From contig CP075495.1 in the NCBI GenBank assembly GCA_021613535.1, positions 8,432,001 through 8,496,000 of the forward strand: DNA of 64,000 nucleotides, in the 5' to 3' direction. Under the pieces are notes generated by a model. It ran no database searches and was not told where the DNA came from. It worked only from the letters and a program-made list of their open reading frames with translations. The DNA is from Adineta vaga (lineage: Eukaryota; Rotifera). This document shows, piece by piece, positions 1 through 10,755 of the stretch. Numbering within the stretch: the first letter of the stretch is position 1; every line of letters starts with the position of its first letter. The translations under genes were made by a program, and so were the position numbers.

Positions 1-844
1 AAATTAATTAAAAGTTCAAGTTTACGTAACATTCTTTCATTGTTACATTTGAAAAATGCGAATAGAAATATAAATCAAAATTTTCTCAAGGAAACAATCA
101 ACCAGAATTGTTCATTACGGAATGAGAAGAAAGTTCATAATGTGGGAAGAATTCATTTAGAAAAGTCTCAATCAAATCGAAATATTCATACAATAGTAAA
201 TATCTATTAATAATATACTAGATATTCAAATTTTTCTTTTTTTCTTAGATTAAAAACATATCAGAAATAAATCATTTATGATCTGATTTTATTTTGGACA
301 AAGAAAGATCTATTTTCCTTGTAGTTATTCTCTATGATGTACTTCAGATGCTTGTTGTATTTACATTCTTTTCAAATGTAAAAGAAAAAGACTGTTTTTT
401 TTCCTTAATGCATCTCAACGACGGTTTCAGTATTAATTAAACAGTACTTGTTCAACATTGATACTAACTTCCTTATATTTGAACGGAAATGTTGTTATTA
501 AGAAATAAAAAGTGCCGAACAAATGGTCTAATATTCAAATATTGAGTTTTTATCGGAAGAAGTATTTTTATTATGAGAAATTCTAAAATTAGATTTCTTC
601 ACTTGCGCGTTAATCGAAAATAGAGAAAAGAAGAATTTTCAATCATTAAACACTTTTGTAAAAAAAATATTTTACAAATAGAATGTGAAATAATATTTAC
701 TTTTCTTCTTCTTCTTTGACAATAATTAATATAAAATTGTTCAAAATACACTGTTATTATCTCTGAAAAACTAACTGAACGACTTCTTTTTATTAACAAT
801 GCAATATGTTTACATCATTTTCTTTCTCTATATTTTCCTAAAAA
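1..844. other. AT-rich intergenic stretch, no gene seen
   Basis: Very AT-rich sequence with many stops in all frames. The only open frame of about 66 codons is low-complexity and has no recognisable protein features. The last part should hold the 3' end of the sulfatase transcript. Confidence 0.6.
789..794 (-). terminator. Polyadenylation signal of the sulfatase gene
   Basis: AATAAA on the minus strand about 50 nt beyond the sulfatase stop codon, a normal distance for a short 3' UTR. Confidence 0.5.
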
Positions 845-2663
845 TTAACATTGACAAGAATTAGTGATGAGACGAATCGCACGTGTCCATCCTTTTGCTT
901 TACAACAAGGAAATAACCAAGGAAGTGCTAATTTTTCGAGTTGATTAGATACAGGAATCAGTGTTGTTTTATGTTCTTGTAATGCCATGTCCATCTTAGT
1001 TAATATATGAGAATATTTCTCAACATTCAATGGTGATTCTTCGGCAGGATCAGTTTCAATGTCAAATAATAGTGGTGGTGAATGTTGGATACTGAGACAA
1101 GGACAAATAGTAACACTAGGACATGCACGCATACCTTCATCCCATTTTGGAGTCCAATAATGTGCTTTATATTTACCATGACGTACGGCTGTTACAGTTG
1201 AGCCACAATAATGAAATAATGTGTCACGTTCTTCTTGTGCATTAAATGAAGACGTTGTTAACTTCAATTGTGACCATAGACTAATACCATCGAGAGGACG
1301 ACTAGTATCTGATTTAGTATTCCATAGTTCCAAAAGTGTAGGATATAAATCTAATAGAGATGAGATACTATTTATCATCTGACCAGAAATGACATGTCCT
1401 GGCCAACGAATAATACCAGGTACACGAATACCACATTCCCATGTTTGTCCTTTGGCACCTCGTAATGGTTCACTGAGTTTACCAGCTGTTGTTAAAGCAC
1501 GACCACAAAATCCAGCTTCCACTCCACGCTCAAGAAATGGTCCATTATCGGACGAAAAGAAAACTATAGTTTCGTTTTCAATATTAAGATTTTTCAATGC
1601 TTGAAGAATCTTTCCAACACTCCAATCTAATTCTTCAATATTATCACCATAAGCACCATGGCGACTGCGTCCAGCATTTTCAGGCAAAGTAAATAAAGCT
1701 GTATGTACTTTTACATATGCCATATAGAGAAAAAATGGTTTCTTATGATTGTAAATTGTATCCTTCATAAATTCAACTGCTTCATTGGTATTACGAAGTG
1801 TCAGATCTTCAAGATGAACAGGCTGTTCAATGATTGTTTCATTTCGATACAATAAACACGAAGAACGACTAAGTAATGTAAAAGAAACTGTATACCACAT
1901 ACCACCGAAAAACCCCATAGCACCACAAAATAATATAATCAAAGCTAATTTACGAGAATATAATAACCATGTTGTTAATGCTATACCAATAAATGCTAAC
2001 CATACCTTAATAAAAATGTAAATATTTGAAAATAATCAGATAAAACATTGAATGTAAATAATGGATAATTACCTTGCCAGTTAATGCAAGCCAGTACGCG
2101 ATAAATGATCGATCAAGAACTTCACCATGTCCTCCAATTAAATTATAAATTTTCTTATTGCCACATGTTTGAACATTGGTTACAGGCATTCCAAAAAATG
2201 TATCAAAACCATGACGTGTTGGTAAATGTTCACCATCTTTTCCTAAACCTAAATGCCATTTACCGACTAAACCAGTGCGATAACCTTTTTGTTGAGCAAC
2301 TTCAGCGATCGTTGTCTCTTCATGTGGTAAACCACCTGGTTGACCTGGAGAATTAAATGTACGAAATCGATTATCATTTGATGTTAAACCTAAACGAATT
2401 GGATAGCGTCCTGTTAGAAATCCTCCACGAGATGGTGTGCATATTGGAGCAGCTGAATACATTTGAGTATAACGTGCACCATCACGTGCTAATGAATCAA
2501 TATGTGGCGAATTAATTGTTGAATTTCCATAACAACCCAAATCTCCATAGCCCAAATCATCCACGAGAAATATTAAAATATTTGGAGTTTTTGATTTAGA
2601 AAGATTTATTAAACATATAAGAATTACACCTATTTCAACTAGAATTTTCATTCTAGACAACAC
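845..2663 (-). CDS. Steryl-sulfatase-like arylsulfatase
   Basis: Predicted enzyme of the sulfatase family, hydrolysing sulfate esters in the ER or secretory lumen. Two exons (2073-2663 and 845-2005) join in phase 0 to give 583 aa, the length I recall for human steryl-sulfatase. The N-terminus has a signal-like segment (about residues 6-24), then a metal-binding DDLGYGDLGCYG block and the signature CTPSRG (Cys75), whose cysteine family members convert to formylglycine. Two adjacent hydrophobic helices at about 190-235 match the membrane hairpin of steryl-sulfatase and its ARSD/ARSE/ARSF relatives. Later landmarks are SSDNGP and GIRVPGIIRWPG. The substrate cannot be told from sequence. A second ATG four codons downstream could also start the signal peptide. 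Confidence 0.9.
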
Positions 2664-3550
2664 ACAGTGTTTTGATAGTTGATTAAGTAACTAACTGATT
2701 AGATTATATCTGCAATTAATGGAATACCGTGACTTACATTTTCTTACACTTTTCGTTTTTCAATAGATTTTTCGATAAATCTTACCTATGTGTTTTTTAA
2801 AGCAAACTTTGATAATGATATGAAGCGTACAAAGGACACTCCCTCTCTTTATATATATATGATGGCGTGATCTTAACGTCATTATTTGTTTTTCTCTTCT
2901 TTATACTTTAGTATCAGTTGTCGATCTTTAGCATATACATTACAACTCTTAATATTCACCTTAGGATATGACTTTGGCTTAGGCGAATCTATTTTAGTAT
3001 TATTTTTTATTTGATGATGAGACAGAATAATTCACGTGAATATAATACATAAAAACATGTCCTTCATGATTAAAGATAGGAAATATCTTATCAACAAATG
3101 TTAAATGTATACAAATGAAACATGTTAGAAATGTTAATTTTTCGAGCATGAATTAGATCATTCTGAATAGATACTGAGATTTTCTTATCTTTAGACTATA
3201 TCTACCAAGATAAAAAAAATCTTGAAAACATGTGAAATAGAAACTATGGTCGGCAGTATCAAAACGTTATCGTGAAAATAATTTTGATTATAATAGAAAT
3301 GATCAGAATAAATGTTTTATGAAGAAAAACTTCTCGTTTATTAAAACTAGTCTCAAGTTTACTTTGTAGTGACCATTGCTTGCTCGAAAACAAAAAACTT
3401 TCAACAGATGTCACTAGTACATTCTTAATCTTCCTTGTGATTTCTTCAGGACATCCACCAATTGCTAACAGAGTGTCAAAAATGATGATTTAGCTTAACT
3501 TACGACTATATGTATACCTTTTTCTCTTATCATCGTCGATTTTGTACTCA
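2664..3550. other. Divergent intergenic region (sulfatase / metaxin)
   Basis: 887 nt between two divergently transcribed genes, so both promoters should lie here. There is a TATATATATA stretch near 2850-2862. No ORF or RNA gene is supported. Confidence 0.5.
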
Positions 3551-4918
3551 ATGTCATCCTCATCCACTACTGAATCGGTAAACTTTTACAATAATTTCTT
3601 TCCTTATCATTCTATTTATTGTTTAGAAACTAGCGTTTACATCGTTATGTATTTGGCCAGCTTATGGTGCATTACCTTCTTTCGATCCTGAATGCCTTAG
3701 TGTTCTTGTAAGATTTGTAAAAAGAAAGTGATTCAGTTTGAAATACATCAGTTGTTTTCTTCTATTAGGCACATTTTGCTTTTTCTCGATTAAATGTTCA
3801 AATCAAAACCGATCTGAATCGTTTTTCATATGCCAAAGGTAATGTTTATTCTTTCAATATTTTATTCATTGTTCATTTTTACAATGTATAGAACGTTTAC
3901 CACTTTTACTCGGTGATAATGATAAAATCTATCTCGCAGCTGGTTATGAAGCAATTATTGATCATTGTAGAAAATCAGTATGAATATTTTTATTCAAGAT
4001 CAATCTTAGTTTCTTTAATCAAAAATTTTCTATTTAGCATATCGATGTTGACGAACAATCTTCTATAGATACTGCTGATTTACTAGCATTAAATGCATTG
4101 ATTAAATCGACATTGATACCAGCTGTTGTACGTTTGATAAATTAGATTTTTATTTGAAGTAAAAAACAAACAATTTTGTTTATTTAGTTGGATACATTTT
4201 GGTTAGATGATACCTATCGAAGTTCGATTATCAATGTCTATGCTCGATCATTAGGTGGTTTTCCTCTTGCATTCATCTATGGTAAACAAATGACGGAAAA
4301 GATTAGAAATCAATTCAATATTACTTATGGTGATAAAAATTTTGAGCAAACTCGAAAATCTGTAGGGAAGATTCTTTCAAATTTGATTCAAAAGAACTTA
4401 TGTGATACGTTTAGATATTTGAAAAAGGCAAAAAAGCTTTGGATCATTTAACGTTTCTACTAGGAACGAAACCATTTCTATTTGGTACTAGGTAAATATT
4501 TGTCTGAAATTTCTTGTGAATACATGAATTATCGATTGTTTTAGTCCTACAAGTGTTGATGCGTATGTATTCGGTTATTTGGCTCCATTAATTCATGGTC
4601 CAGCATCGAATAGTGGTCTAGCACGATACGCCTCTAGTCGACAAAATCTTCGTGATTTTGTTGAGAGAATATTAACAATATATCTTGGTGGTTTTAGTAA
4701 ATAGTTTTCAATTTAGTTATTTGTTTTTTGAGTAATCACTTCTCTTTCTAGTAAGAGATAATCCTACAACAGAAACAGTTTCTACAACAGTACCGACAGT
4801 ACCAAAAGAAGATCGTCTTCGAGATAAAATTGCTGTTATTGGTGTTGGTATATTAACCATGTGTGCCTATGCTTATTTCTCTGGACTTATCCGTATTGAA
4901 ATTAGTGAAGTCGAATGA
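3551..4918 (+). CDS. MTX1: Metaxin-1-like mitochondrial outer-membrane protein
   Basis: Metaxins act with the SAM complex in beta-barrel insertion and in mitochondrial attachment to motors. Nine exons (3551-3577, 3627-3707, 3769-3838, 3892-3977, 4038-4127, 4188-4361, 4415-4491, 4545-4696, 4752-4918) give 307 aa. The thioredoxin-like N-half contains WPAYGALPSFDPECLSV, which lines up with the vertebrate metaxin-1 start. The GST-C half contains DAYVFGYLAPL, the family hallmark. A hydrophobic segment near the C-terminus (VIGVGILTMCAYAYF) fits the tail anchor. The 53-nt intron 4362-4414 is needed to keep the FEKGKKALDHL segment in frame. The gene is followed after 142 nt by EXOC5 on the same strand. 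Confidence 0.9.
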
Positions 4919-4955
4919 CATGTGTGTGTGTGTATGTGTGTCTGATGTGATGATT

Positions 4956-4961
4956 ATATTA
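4956..4961 (+). terminator. Variant polyadenylation signal (ATTAAA) of metaxin
   Basis: ATTAAA lies 38 nt after the metaxin stop and before the EXOC5 acceptor-like site. It follows a short TG repeat at 4919-4941. Confidence 0.4.
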
Positions 4962-5029
4962 AAAGAAAGAAAACAACAACAATAATCTCTATTGTTTAGG
5001 CAAAGATATTTAGATTTCTTTTTCTTTCT

Positions 5030-5039
5030 TTTTTTTTAG
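5030..5039 (+). promoter_or_regulatory. Acceptor-like site before EXOC5, possible trans-splice site
   Basis: A long T/C tract ends in TTTTTTTAG at 5039, 21 nt before the EXOC5 ATG. No donor or coding exon is evident between the metaxin stop and this AG. Such a lone acceptor fits spliced-leader addition to the second gene of an operon. A 5' UTR intron starting inside the metaxin transcript is the alternative. Confidence 0.4.
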
Positions 5040-5060
5040 AAAAATATCTTCTTTTTTCCT

Positions 5061-8000
5061 ATGGAAGATCTAGTTTTAGCCAGCTTAGATTCAGTAAGAA
5101 ATTCAAGAGAAACAACAATTTCTATTTTGATTTTTTAAATTTTCTTAGGAGGTTTTTGATGTGGATAATTTAATTGAAAATATTGCTTATAAATCAACAG
5201 ATGGAAATGTAGTCAATGACAATTTTGATCCGTATTTATTGGAAGGAAAATTTCGTCAAGCTATGTCAATTCTACAAGTAAATAGACTGAAAAATTTTAT
5301 TCTTCGAATTGCATGAATTCTTCCTCAAAGGATTATCAAGTTCAAACAGAACAAAATATCAAGCATCTCGAAGAAGCATGTGAAAAAGAACGAAATACTT
5401 GGGCAAATAGTGTTGCACAACTTGAAGATTTGTACCAAGTAAACGATTTTAGTGACTGTTAGCATCAGAAAAAAACAAATACTGAATGTTCTTTTTCTTT
5501 CGTTTTAAGTCTACGTATACTGGACAACAAGAACTTGAAATGCGTATAAGTGTCATTTCAACGAAAGTGATTCAAATAGGTCATCAACTTGAAAGTAAAA
5601 GTAATCCTCGTCAACAATTAGTCGATGCAAGAACAACAGCAAAATATTTGGAACGTTTTCTTGATGCTAATGATGATGTTAGTTTAATGTTTCAAGATGC
5701 ATCAAAACTTGAACAAGCTGCACATATTATTCATCAATTATATAATGTTTTACAAGAATTACCTGATGAAGCGAAGTAAGACGTATTGTTTTTTCTCTTG
5801 TTCTTGCAGAATGGATAAATATCAATAATTTATGTTTTATTAAAACTAAGATTTACCGATGCAAAAACAAAAGTTAAAGAACGTTATATGGCAATTGAAG
5901 AAGATTTATTATTAGAATTTTCACGTGCACAAGTTCGAAATGATAAAAAAGCAATGAAAAAATATATTAAATTATTATCCAAATTTAAAGTATGATTTAA
6001 AAGTTGGAAAAATATCTTCGAAAATTGAATCATTTTCTATTTAGGGTCATAATGATTGTATACAAAATTTTATTACGGATTGTTTGAAAGTATGTCACCT
6101 TCTCAATCAAAGAAAGAACTTCGTTTTCCTATAAGATTAGTTAGATTTTGTTCTTTACGTTATCACGTATCTTATAAAACCTAGTAGGTTCAGTTTTATA
6201 AGCTCTAATGCAATGAATGAAGATTATTAATTAATCGATGAAATAAAATGTTATTCAAATATTTAGGGTTATTTCGACAATCCAAATATTGATATATTCA
6301 GTTCCATTCCACAATTATTCGTTAAAGTTTCTGAATTAATCAATGAATTATTTGATCAACCTGAAAAAGTAATTGAACGATTAATTATTACTGTTTATAC
6401 AGAAAAAATAGCGGTAAGATGATGAGATTCTTTCTCAGAAGAGAAATTTCAATACGAATCCCTTTTATAGCCTTATGTTCGTGATCAACTTGAACCATAT
6501 GTACGTAATCCTGATTTAGATAATATGGAAAAATATCTCCAAACACTCTATACCTTACATAAAAAGTAAATCAAATCATACTTGAAATTATTTTCTCGAA
6601 TAAAATTCATTGGAATATAGAGCAACAAAATTATCCAATGATTTACAAACGCAAAAGATTAGTGATGATCCTGCATTTCTACATAAACTTAATCAACATG
6701 TTTTTAAAACTTATCTCAAAACATATAGCAAGTAAGTAGTAGACTAGATTTTTCTTCATATACTATACACATTTTGTCATCGATTAGATATGAATTAAAT
6801 TGTTTGGAAGAAAAATTTCAAGTACATCTCGACAGATTAGAATCAATCGGTGGGCATCGTAGAAGTAAACCTACTGGTTTAAGGTAAATTGATACAACAA
6901 AATGATTACAAGTTGGGAATGGACTTGTAAATTTTCTCTAATCTAGTATAACTGATATAATACAACAACGTTTATTAAATACAACTGATCAAGTAGATGA
7001 ATCACGTTTTTCACCTGATCTAGCTGCTGCATTATTAAATGATTGTCGAATAGCAATGACTCGAATTACAACTGTTAGTAAACGAATTTTTCTCATCGTC
7101 TTTTACCTGTCTAAACGAATTCATTTCTAGTTATCCGAAGGAAGTGAAGCTTCCGAAAATATTCTTCAATGTTTCTTACGTTTACTTAATGCATTGGGTG
7201 GTCAACATATTGACACTGAATTACAATTTAGTTTACAAGCTATACCTGGTCCTGAACCAAAACAAGAGCCGGATATACGTTTCTTTCATGCTATACTTCA
7301 AACAAATAATAGCATTCAATTAATTGAACGCTATTTTGTTATGGATATTGCTCCACTACTTTTGTAAGACAATTAAATAAATGAATGAATGAATTATTCT
7401 TTGATCTAGAGGTACACAACAACAAACGATACTTTTACAAACAAAAGATAAAGTTTTTGGTCAATTAGAAGAATTAATCAATGTTGGTGTTGATAAGTAA
7501 TTTAATCTATTTCATTTTTTGATGATTTGTTTTTTGTTAATTAATTATTCATTGTAGAGCTTTGTTATGCATCGTTGGTTATGCTCGAAATATTCTTAAT
7601 GAACAAAAACGATCCGATTTTAAACCTGAAAGTGATCTATTTATCACGGAATGTTCACCGGTAGATTTTTTTTCGATCTTTGTCTAATTTAAATATATTT
7701 TTCTTAGATTTGTAAACGTGTTGTTCGCTCAATTGATACTCAAATAATTCGTCTTGAACAAAATGTCGATGGAAAAAATTTAATCGCTATTTTAAATGAA
7801 TTTGGTCTTCGTTTTCATCGTTTAATAATTGATCATGTTTTTAAATTTGAATATAATATCTCAGGTTAGAAATAACAATCATAAAAATAATCCATTCTTC
7901 TTCTCTTCTATCTTCATTTGATTTAATTACATTTTGATTTAGGCGGTTTAATGATGTTACAAGATATAAGTGAATATAAAAAATGTTCGAAAAAATTTCG

Positions 8001-8266
8001 TAATTCAACTGTTGAACAATTATTTTCGATTTTACATGCACTTGTCAATCTATTGGTTGTTGTACCTGATAATCTACGGCAAGTTATCACTGAAGGACAT
8101 CTTGTATGTATTCTATTAATTAGTTTTAATTCGACCAAGTGATTTTATTTGCACTTTTTTCTCCTTCTTTCAGGCATCATTAACTCGAGATATCATTGAA
8201 TCATTTGTACAACTACGTACAGACTATAAATCAGCTCGATTACATACAATGATTAGTAGTGACTAA
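5061..8266 (+). CDS. EXOC5: Exocyst complex component 5 (SEC10)
   Basis: Subunit of the eight-protein exocyst that tethers secretory vesicles to the plasma membrane. Seventeen exons (5061-5093, 5149-5277, 5331-5438, 5510-5775, 5851-5989, 6045-6089, 6267-6413, 6471-6565, 6621-6731, 6788-6883, 6947-7073, 7131-7363, 7410-7496, 7558-7660, 7708-7864, 7943-8103, 8174-8266) add up to 709 aa, against about 708 in human. Conserved stretches include NPRQQLVDARTTAKYLERFLD near the N-terminal coiled coil (spanning about residues 110-130) and LHALVNLLVVVPDNLRQV followed by SFVQLRTDYKSARL at the C-terminus. All introns are GT-AG and most are 45-80 nt; 6090-6266 is longer and holds a hairpin. All phases agree. 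Confidence 0.96.
6171..6202. repeat. Perfect 10-bp inverted repeat in EXOC5 intron 6
   Basis: CTTATAAAAC at 6171-6180 is followed after 12 nt by its exact reverse complement at 6193-6202. The intron carrying it (6090-6266, 177 nt) is about three times the usual length here. Confidence 0.7.
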
Positions 8267-8315
8267 TAAAATCAAGATATTTTCACCATTGTTTCTTTCT
8301 TTTCATCTTTTATTT

Positions 8316-8321
8316 AATAAA
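8316..8321 (+). terminator. Polyadenylation signal of EXOC5
   Basis: AATAAA 50 nt after the EXOC5 stop codon. The remaining sequence to 8622 has no other supported feature. Confidence 0.5.
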
Positions 8322-8622
8322 CGTAATTTGTATGCTATAGAATCAAAATAGATTTTGAATGAAATAAGATGATTCTTCTGTTATTGTTTTTTATGGTTTT
8401 CGCCTTGATAATGTCAATTGAAGGTTGATGGTTAGGAATTAGTTTGTACCGTATTTAACAATAATATGGTTTATCAGGGTTATAAACATTCCTCTTTACC
8501 TGTTGATATAAATTCTTATCAGAATACTCTATCCATATAAATCAAAGCTTTTTATATGAAAATTCAAACATTTATAGTTTCAACAAAAGGCTATTATATT
8601 CTGATTAAAAAAATTCAAAACA

Positions 8623-9048
8623 ATGGAACAGAATGCGTTCACATTATTGTTATCAAGTATTCTAGCTGGGATCGCGACTATTTTAACAATTATTGGAGTA
8701 TCAACAAATGGTTGGCCCGGAAGACAACAACTTTTTGCATATCATACAAGCAACTTGACGGCTGCAGGTGTTTTGCTTATTATAAGTATTTTCTTTCTGG
8801 CCATTTCCATTGTATTTATGCTGATGTTTTGGCGTGGAATGATCAGTAATGCTTCTGACAAAGTTAAAAGTGTTGTCTTAGTATTTTTAATTATTGCTAG
8901 TATCTTTATTGTCATTGCTTATTCGCGTCCCGCTTCCAAAGAGTTTTTCAGTTACCATCTATCAGTTTCAGGCGGTATTCTTGCCTTTTTATCAGCAATC
9001 ATTTTTACTTATTGGCTTGGTCGTACCTCAGTGACATTTCTTCATTAG
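8623..9048 (+). CDS. Small four-helix membrane protein, unrecognised
   Basis: Single-exon ORF of 141 aa starting at a clear ATG. Four hydrophobic segments (about residues 7-27, 45-70, 82-100 and 112-132) are separated by short polar loops, with STNGWPG just after the first. This layout resembles claudin/PMP22-type tetraspan proteins, but I do not see the claudin W-GLW-C-C signature, so no family is assigned. The lack of introns contrasts with its neighbours and may point to a lineage-specific or retrocopied gene. Its reading frame is clean and the next gene starts 1.7 kb downstream on the same strand. Confidence 0.65.
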   Translation: MEQNAFTLLLSSILAGIATILTIIGVSTNGWPGRQQLFAYHTSNLTAAGVLLIISIFFLAISIVFMLMFWRGMISNASDKVKSVVLVFLIIASIFIVIAYSRPASKEFFSYHLSVSGGILAFLSAIIFTYWLGRTSVTFLH

Positions 9049-10755
9049 GTTGATGTTCAATCGTTTTCAAATAAGTTCATTTTAATTCGTTTTGTCAGTT
9101 TTGAAAATGTATACTTTCATTATCTTTTTTTGCTTAATAAATGTGATTCGATCAGTGATTAAAGAATTCAACAACAACCAGATTCATTCTATCACTCAAA
9201 GTTGAATAGATCTATACACCTATCAATATCAAATGTATCAAAAGTAAAAGCAAGCTCATTGTCTATATCTCTTCGTATTGTCTCCTCCTTATTTCAATTT
9301 TTAACCTGAATTAGGACCTGACCGCAAAAATATCGAACTTTCACCGAGCAGCTATATGTGATCGCTCAACCGTAGCTATTTCGTTGGTACACATCAAATG
9401 AAGAAGAAGATGAAGAAGAAGAAGAAGAAGACGACGACGAAGAAAAGATACAACGAGGGAGAGACAGAGAGAAAGAGGGAAAAAACGAAGAGACTCAACT
9501 TTGAATATAGAGAAAATAACAAGGTATAGACAATAACATATAACGATCAACCATTCATCAAATTGGACATTCATACGGTGTGACCCTTGTAGAGAAATAT
9601 TCTTTTTTTTATTCCTTCACCTGTGATATTTTCCTATTCTTAATTTTTCGCTAAAGGTTATCTTTTTCTTTTTTCGTTAAAACTTTTTAATATAATATTA
9701 AAATAAAAGGAAAAAGAGATAACATGTTTAATTAGGAAATGGACACTTTTTTTCCTCGTTTTTTTTTGATACTGTTCGTTTTTTATGTTTATTAGGAAGA
9801 GAAAAAAAATTGATGATGAAGGTAGATAACCATCTCTCATATCATCGTTACTATACATTCTTCCTTTAGTTGCTTATTCTGTACCAAAGTACAGAAAGAG
9901 AGAAAACGAGAAAGAGGGACAGGGAGAAAAAAAGATACGCTCATTTTTTCCTCGAATAATTAAATGTACGATGATGAATGTATATGCTCACCAATCTATT
10001 TCTTCCTTTTTGAATATACTATAGACTTACTTTATATTTCCCTTATATTTCAAAAATGAAGAATATGTGATCAGATAGGTATCTGTCTTTCTCTTTGCAA
10101 CTCACTGTCTCCTTCTTTTTCTTCTTTTTCTCCACTTTTCTCGTCGGACTACAAACAAAATTTCTTCTTTCGATCACTAGAGACGAAGAAAAAAAATAAG
10201 CAAGTCTATTCTTGATTTGCGTCATAGACACTTAACAAAAGACGGTTGTATGTGTGAATAAGTAAGTAAAGATCTTGATAAGTTAAAGGTGATGTTAAAG
10301 ACAATGATGTTTTCATTTTCTATCTTAGTTGACAACTTTCAAGGTTTCAATGACGAAAAATATCGATATAAATAATATTTATATTTGTATTTTATTTACT
10401 TTTTTACCTTAATAGTTAGTAAGTGATATCAGTGAAAAAAACTTAAAAATAGATAATGATGCGCTTCCCATACAGAGACAAGCATCTTTTCAATTACCAG
10501 AGAAAGCGGTTTTTTTTCCTGTGGTAACTGTTCACCTGAGGTTATTATATCGAGGTAAAAAGAAACGATGAAAGAGAGAAAAAGAGACAGTGAGAATAAA
10601 AACCATAACGGCACAACTCTGGCTATTTTAATTATTCAATATATAGATGTGTTTCTGTGCATTTACATCGTCTATTTTGTTCGATATGAACAAGGTTATC
10701 ATACTTCTGAATTAGTTTTTAGATTTGAGATTTGTCTTTGTTCTTCATTGATTTC
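9049..10755. other. 1.7-kb gap with purine/pyrimidine low-complexity tracts
   Basis: Contains a GAAGAA-type simple repeat at about 9400-9445, several A/T tracts and CTTTTTCTT-rich stretches. Open frames in it are low-complexity shadows. It probably includes the promoter and 5' UTR of the downstream disordered-protein gene. Confidence 0.5.

Noticed and set aside
4362-4414. Frameshift or pseudogene in metaxin
   Set aside because: A 53-nt GT-AG intron explains the apparent frame change and restores the conserved segment.
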